From: Peptococcaceae bacterium
GTDB taxonomy: Bacteria > Bacillota > Desulfotomaculia > Desulfotomaculales > Desulfocucumaceae
DNA length: 64,000 nt
NCBI GenBank assembly: GCA_023512435.1
Contig: JAILZP010000004.1
Coordinates: forward strand, 1 to 64,000
Reading direction: 5' to 3'
The notes below the pieces were generated by a model that saw only the letters and a program-made list of their open reading frames with translations, had not been told where the DNA came from and did no database searches. Of this stretch, positions 60,957-64,000 are shown in pieces; position 1 is the stretch's first letter; the number at the start of each line of letters is the position of its first letter. Made by a program: the position numbers and the translations under genes.

Positions 60957-60980
60957 AAAGGGAGCTCAGGCTCTCTTTTT
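60957..60980 (+). terminator. Terminator of spoVG
   Basis: AAAAGGGAGC-TCAG-GCTCTC followed by five T. Confidence 0.85.
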
Positions 60981-61114
60981 GTGTGAAAACTCAAAAAATA
61001 ATCCGGGATAGAGGTAAACCTCCGTTTGTGTTGAATAGATAAGAGTGTTTTGTTTGAATCGCGTACAATGGAATGGTGGAACACGTTGACTTTAAGGAAA
61101 GGCAGGGCTGGGTA

Positions 61115-62512
61115 ATGAGCCTTGCAGCCGTTATTCTTGCCGCAGGCAAAGGGACCAGAATGAAATCCGATCTGCCCAAGGTTTTACATAAAGTTTGCGG
61201 CGTGCCGATGGTATGCCACGTGCTGAAGGCGGCCCGGGAATCCGGGGCTGACCGAATTGTGCTGGTGGCGGGCTTCGGCGGGGAACTGGTGGAACGGGAA
61301 GTAAAGGGAATGGCTGAGGTCGTTTTTCAGCACGAACAACTGGGCACGGCTCACGCCCTGCTGCAGGCCGCCCGTCCCCTGCGGGACTTCAACGGGGACA
61401 TCCTGGTGCTTTGCGGGGACACTCCCCTGGTTTCGGCAGACACCCTGAAAAGGCTTGTTTCGGCTCACCGGGCCGGCGGCGCCTCGGCCACCGTGCTTAC
61501 CGCCGTTTTGGAAAACCCGGCCGGTTACGGCAGGGTGATCAGGGACGGCCGCGGAAAGGTGACCGGGATTGTTGAGCAGAAGGATGCCGCTCCGGAAGAA
61601 CTTTCGATCAGGGAAATAAACACCGGCATCTACTGCTTTAAATCAGAGGGGCTTTTTGACGCCCTGGCCGTTTTGAAGCCCGACAATGTCCAGGGAGAGT
61701 ATTACCTCCCGGACATAATCGGTCTTTACGCCGGGGAAGGAAGGACGGTGGCCGCCGTTTCCGGGGCCGACCCCGGTGAGATCATGGGCGTCAATGACCG
61801 CTGCCAGCTGGCCATCGCCCGGGAAACCCTGGGACGGAGGGTCAACAGGGAGCTTATGCTTTCCGGGGTGACCATGGTGGACCCCGACACCGTGTACATA
61901 GATGCCGGGGTAACCATAGGCAGCGACACTGTCATTTATCCCAACACCATCATTCAGGGGGACGCGGTGATTGGCCGGGGGTGTACGATAGGCCCCTTCA
62001 CCCAGATTATTTCCGCACGGCTGGGGGATAATGTGACGGTAAGGCAGTCGGTGGTCGAGAACAGCGAAATCGGCAGCCACTGCGTAATCGGGCCCTATTC
62101 TTACATCAGGCCCGGCTGCGTGCTTGAAGACAAGGTCAAGGTGGGAGATTTTGTAGAGCTGAAAAAGGCCACAATAGGATACGGCGCCAAAGTTCCCCAC
62201 CTCAGCTACCTGGGAGACGCGGTTCTGGGGCGGCACGTCAATGTGGGGGCCGGCACGATAACCTGCAATTATGACGGGGAAAAGAAATGGACCACCGTTA
62301 TCGGGGACAATGCCTTCATCGGCAGCAACGCAAACCTGGTGGCCCCGGTGCGGGTGGGCGCCGGAGCCGTGGTGGGAGCGGGTTCCACCATAACCAGGGA
62401 TGTTCCGGATGGTGCCCTGGGAGTGGCCAGGGACAGGCAGAAAAACATTCCGGGCTGGTCGGGCCGGCGGAAGGGCCGGAAAGGTGAATCAGAGGCGAGA
62501 GGCGAGAAGTAA
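61115..62512 (+). CDS. glmU: Bifunctional UDP-N-acetylglucosamine pyrophosphorylase / GlcN-1-P acetyltransferase
   Basis: 465 residues from ATG 61115 (weak Shine-Dalgarno; the frame stays open to 61073). N-terminal pyrophosphorylase with LAAGKGTRMKSDLPKVLH, EQLGTAHAL and LCGDTPLV. C-terminal left-handed beta-helix (hexapeptide repeats; IGPYSYIRPGCVLEDKVKVGDFVELKKA). It makes UDP-GlcNAc for peptidoglycan. The spoVG-glmU-prs order is conserved in Firmicutes. Confidence 0.97.
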   Translation: MSLAAVILAAGKGTRMKSDLPKVLHKVCGVPMVCHVLKAARESGADRIVLVAGFGGELVEREVKGMAEVVFQHEQLGTAHALLQAARPLRDFNGDILVLCGDTPLVSADTLKRLVSAHRAGGASATVLTAVLENPAGYGRVIRDGRGKVTGIVEQKDAAPEELSIREINTGIYCFKSEGLFDALAVLKPDNVQGEYYLPDIIGLYAGEGRTVAAVSGADPGEIMGVNDRCQLAIARETLGRRVNRELMLSGVTMVDPDTVYIDAGVTIGSDTVIYPNTIIQGDAVIGRGCTIGPFTQIISARLGDNVTVRQSVVENSEIGSHCVIGPYSYIRPGCVLEDKVKVGDFVELKKATIGYGAKVPHLSYLGDAVLGRHVNVGAGTITCNYDGEKKWTTVIGDNAFIGSNANLVAPVRVGAGAVVGAGSTITRDVPDGALGVARDRQKNIPGWSGRRKGRKGESEARGEK

Positions 62513-62591
62513 GAAGCGGGGCTGGAAAGGAAATTCTGGTAAATTCCGGCAATAATCTCACTGCTCACCTCTTTAATGGAGGTATATTTTA

Positions 62592-63539
62592 ATGACTTCC
62601 CGCAGAAGGCTGAAAATTTTTACCGGCAACGCCAATCCCCAACTGGCCGGGGAGATAGCCCAGTACCTTGGTGTCTCGCTGGGCGCCGCCCAGGTGGGGA
62701 GGTTCAGTGACGGGGAAATTCAGGTAAAGATAAACGAAAGCGTAAGGGGAGCGGACGTGTTCATCATTCAGCCCACCTGTTCTCCCGTCAATGAACATAT
62801 CATGGAGCTGCTGATCATGGTGGATGCGGTGCGCCGGGCCTCGGCCCGGAGGATAACGGCGGTGCTTCCCTATTACGGCTACGCCCGCCAGGACCGCAAA
62901 ACCAGGGCCCGGGACCCCATAACCGCAAAGCTGATCGCCAACCTTCTCTTCGCCAGCGGGACCCGGCGGGTAATCACCATGGACCTTCACGCGGGACAGA
63001 TACAGGGATTCTTTGACATCCCGGTGGATCACCTGCCCGGCGTGCCCATTCTGGCCCAGTACTTCCTCCAGCAGAAGCTTAGAGACGTGATTGTGGTGTC
63101 GCCGGACCTTGGCGGGGTGACCAGGGCCCGGGACCTGGCTGAACGCATCGGTGCTCCCATTGCCATTATCGACAAGCGCCGGCCGGAACCCAACGTGGCC
63201 GAAATAATGAATATCATCGGGGACGTAAATGACCGGAATGTAATTATGATTGACGACATAATTGACACCGCGGGCACCATTGTCCAGGGGGCCAAAGCCC
63301 TGAAGGACTGGGGGGCCAGGGATATTTACATCTGCTGCACCCACCCGGTCCTGAGCGGGCCCGCCCTCAAGCGGCTTGAAGAAGCCCCGGTGAAGGAAGT
63401 GCTGGTGACAAACACCATTCCGGTTCCCCCGGAAAAAATAATCCCCAAGATGAAAGTCCTGTCGGTGGCCCCGCTGCTGGGCGAGGCCATTATAAGAATC
63501 CACGAGGACCTCAGTGTAAGCAAGCTTTTTGACACTTAG
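62592..63539 (+). CDS. prs: Ribose-phosphate pyrophosphokinase
   Basis: 315 residues, the usual length. [29 protein letters not shown] (ATP loop) and the PRPP-binding [14 protein letters not shown]. It makes PRPP for nucleotide, histidine and tryptophan synthesis. GGAGG precedes ATG 62592 and it follows glmU directly, as in B. subtilis. Confidence 0.98.
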   Translation: MTSRRRLKIFTGNANPQLAGEIAQYLGVSLGAAQVGRFSDGEIQVKINESVRGADVFIIQPTCSPVNEHIMELLIMVDAVRRASARRITAVLPYYGYARQDRKTRARDPITAKLIANLLFASGTRRVITMDLHAGQIQGFFDIPVDHLPGVPILAQYFLQQKLRDVIVVSPDLGGVTRARDLAERIGAPIAIIDKRRPEPNVAEIMNIIGDVNDRNVIMIDDIIDTAGTIVQGAKALKDWGARDIYICCTHPVLSGPALKRLEEAPVKEVLVTNTIPVPPEKIIPKMKVLSVAPLLGEAIIRIHEDLSVSKLFDT

Positions 63540-63562
63540 CACGGTTGCATGAACAACGGACG

Positions 63563-63605
63563 AAAAAGCTCCGGGACGCTGCGAGGCTGTGCCGCGGAGT
63601 TTTTT
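63563..63605 (+). terminator. Terminator of prs
   Basis: AAAAAGCTCCG pairs with CGGAGTTTTTT around a GC-rich loop. A second CCCGCAAGGG hairpin follows near 63636. Confidence 0.75.
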
Positions 63606-63660
63606 ACTGTTACGCGCATTCTGAGTTTTGCCGCCCGCAAGGGTGCCTTTTTACCCTGAA

Positions 63661-64000
63661 TCATCTCTCTCCCGGGGGCCGGCCGTCCGCAGGCGGTGAG
63701 TCATCCGGCGGGTGCAAAGAAGCCGGCGGCTCAACTGCCGGGGGTTCCTTCTCATCTTTATTCCTTCCGCAGCCGCAGGTGTCTTCCCCTGCCGGATCAT
63801 CGCCCGTTTTTCTGATCTTCCTGAGTTTTTCTATGGACTGGCTGATGGACTGGTTGAGGTTGCGGCCCCATCCCCTGGTTTTCTGATAGGTGTTTTCCAG
63901 CAATTGGCCGGTGTTTTCGCTGAAGACCCGGAAGGTTTCCTTAAGCCCGCCGTCCATTTTGACTATGTTGTCCAGGGAAGAGTCGCTGCAAATTATTAGG
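63661..64000 (-). CDS. Partial hypothetical protein, runs off right edge
   Basis: An open frame enters from the right edge and ends at 63661. The visible 112 or so residues contain a helical, basic stretch (FRVFSENTGQLLENTYQKTRGWGRNLNQSISQSIEKLRKIRKTG) and a Pro/Glu-rich C-terminus with a CGCG pair. ATG 63957 is an internal alternative start, but the frame stays open to the edge, so the true start is probably outside. No family is recognised. Confidence 0.55.
   Translation of the reverse strand, partial: LIICSDSSLDNIVKMDGGLKETFRVFSENTGQLLENTYQKTRGWGRNLNQSISQSIEKLRKIRKTGDDPAGEDTCGCGRNKDEKEPPAVEPPASLHPPDDSPPADGRPPGER

Noticed and set aside
63545-63886. Plus-strand frames after prs
   Set aside because: They overlap a terminator and the antisense of the partial right-edge gene.
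1-64000. CRISPR arrays or rRNA genes
   Set aside because: No regularly spaced direct repeats of 25-40 bases and no 16S/23S/5S signature were seen on reading.

Overview
The window looks like a chromosomal segment of a spore-forming, anaerobic, moderately GC-rich Firmicute, most likely a Peptococcaceae/Desulfotomaculales-type clostridium (Pelotomaculum-like). The reasons are: sporulation genes (BofA, Gin, YabG, SpoVG, two SPOCS/DUF3794 proteins), a long Gram-positive-type SRP RNA, a T-box leader before metG, a four-subunit 2-oxoacid:ferredoxin oxidoreductase, a Na+-pumping decarboxylase beta/gamma pair, and cobalamin adenosyltransferase. No 16S rRNA or species marker is present, so the genus is inference.

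Layout. 1-1676 is AT-rich: a left-edge DNA-binding-like gene, a small membrane protein and decayed sequence. It ends exactly at the 3' part of a tRNA-Ser(CGA), which looks like the attachment-site boundary of an integrated element. 1.9-13.3 kb is accessory: two small DUF2089/SHOCT-like proteins, a large LuxR/MalT-type (LAL) regulator, two secreted multidomain surface proteins and a chemotaxis receptor. A lux-box-like palindrome sits just upstream of a TATAAA element before the first secreted protein. 13.4-14.8 kb holds an HD hydrolase, tRNA-Ser(GGA) and SRP RNA.

14.9-63.5 kb follows the origin-proximal gene order of Bacillus subtilis: dnaX-ybaB-recR-bofA, gin, yaaO-like decarboxylase, tmk, holB, ricT(yaaT), yabA, rsmI(yabC), abrB, metG, tatD(yabD), yabE, ksgA, yabG, then ispE, spoVG, glmU, prs. 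Into this backbone are inserted: a P-loop NTPase plus korABCD (18.5-22.0 kb), a cadherin-like surface protein (22.3-25.7 kb), cobO, two convergent TerC transporters, an EamA pseudogene and oadBG (35-38.8 kb), and a large accessory block at 43.0-56.4 kb. That block holds a cold-shock protein, a LysR regulator, a large serine recombinase, a trypsin-like protease, a c-di-AMP riboswitch with a triple-CAP protein, SPOCS-domain proteins, a set of related unknown proteins, an HMA-like protein, a YdcZ-type transporter and an L,D-transpeptidase. A GntR - nucleotidyltransferase - threonine ammonia-lyase operon separates ispE from spoVG.

The backbone genes serve DNA replication and repair, translation and ribosome modification, cell-wall precursor supply (glmU, ispE, prs) and sporulation control. 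The accessory genes mainly encode extracellular or spore-surface proteins. Visible cis-regulation includes a Met T-box, a ydaO-type c-di-AMP riboswitch, a promoter plus early terminator ahead of the P-loop gene, a palindrome over the abrB promoter and palindromes upstream of oadG.
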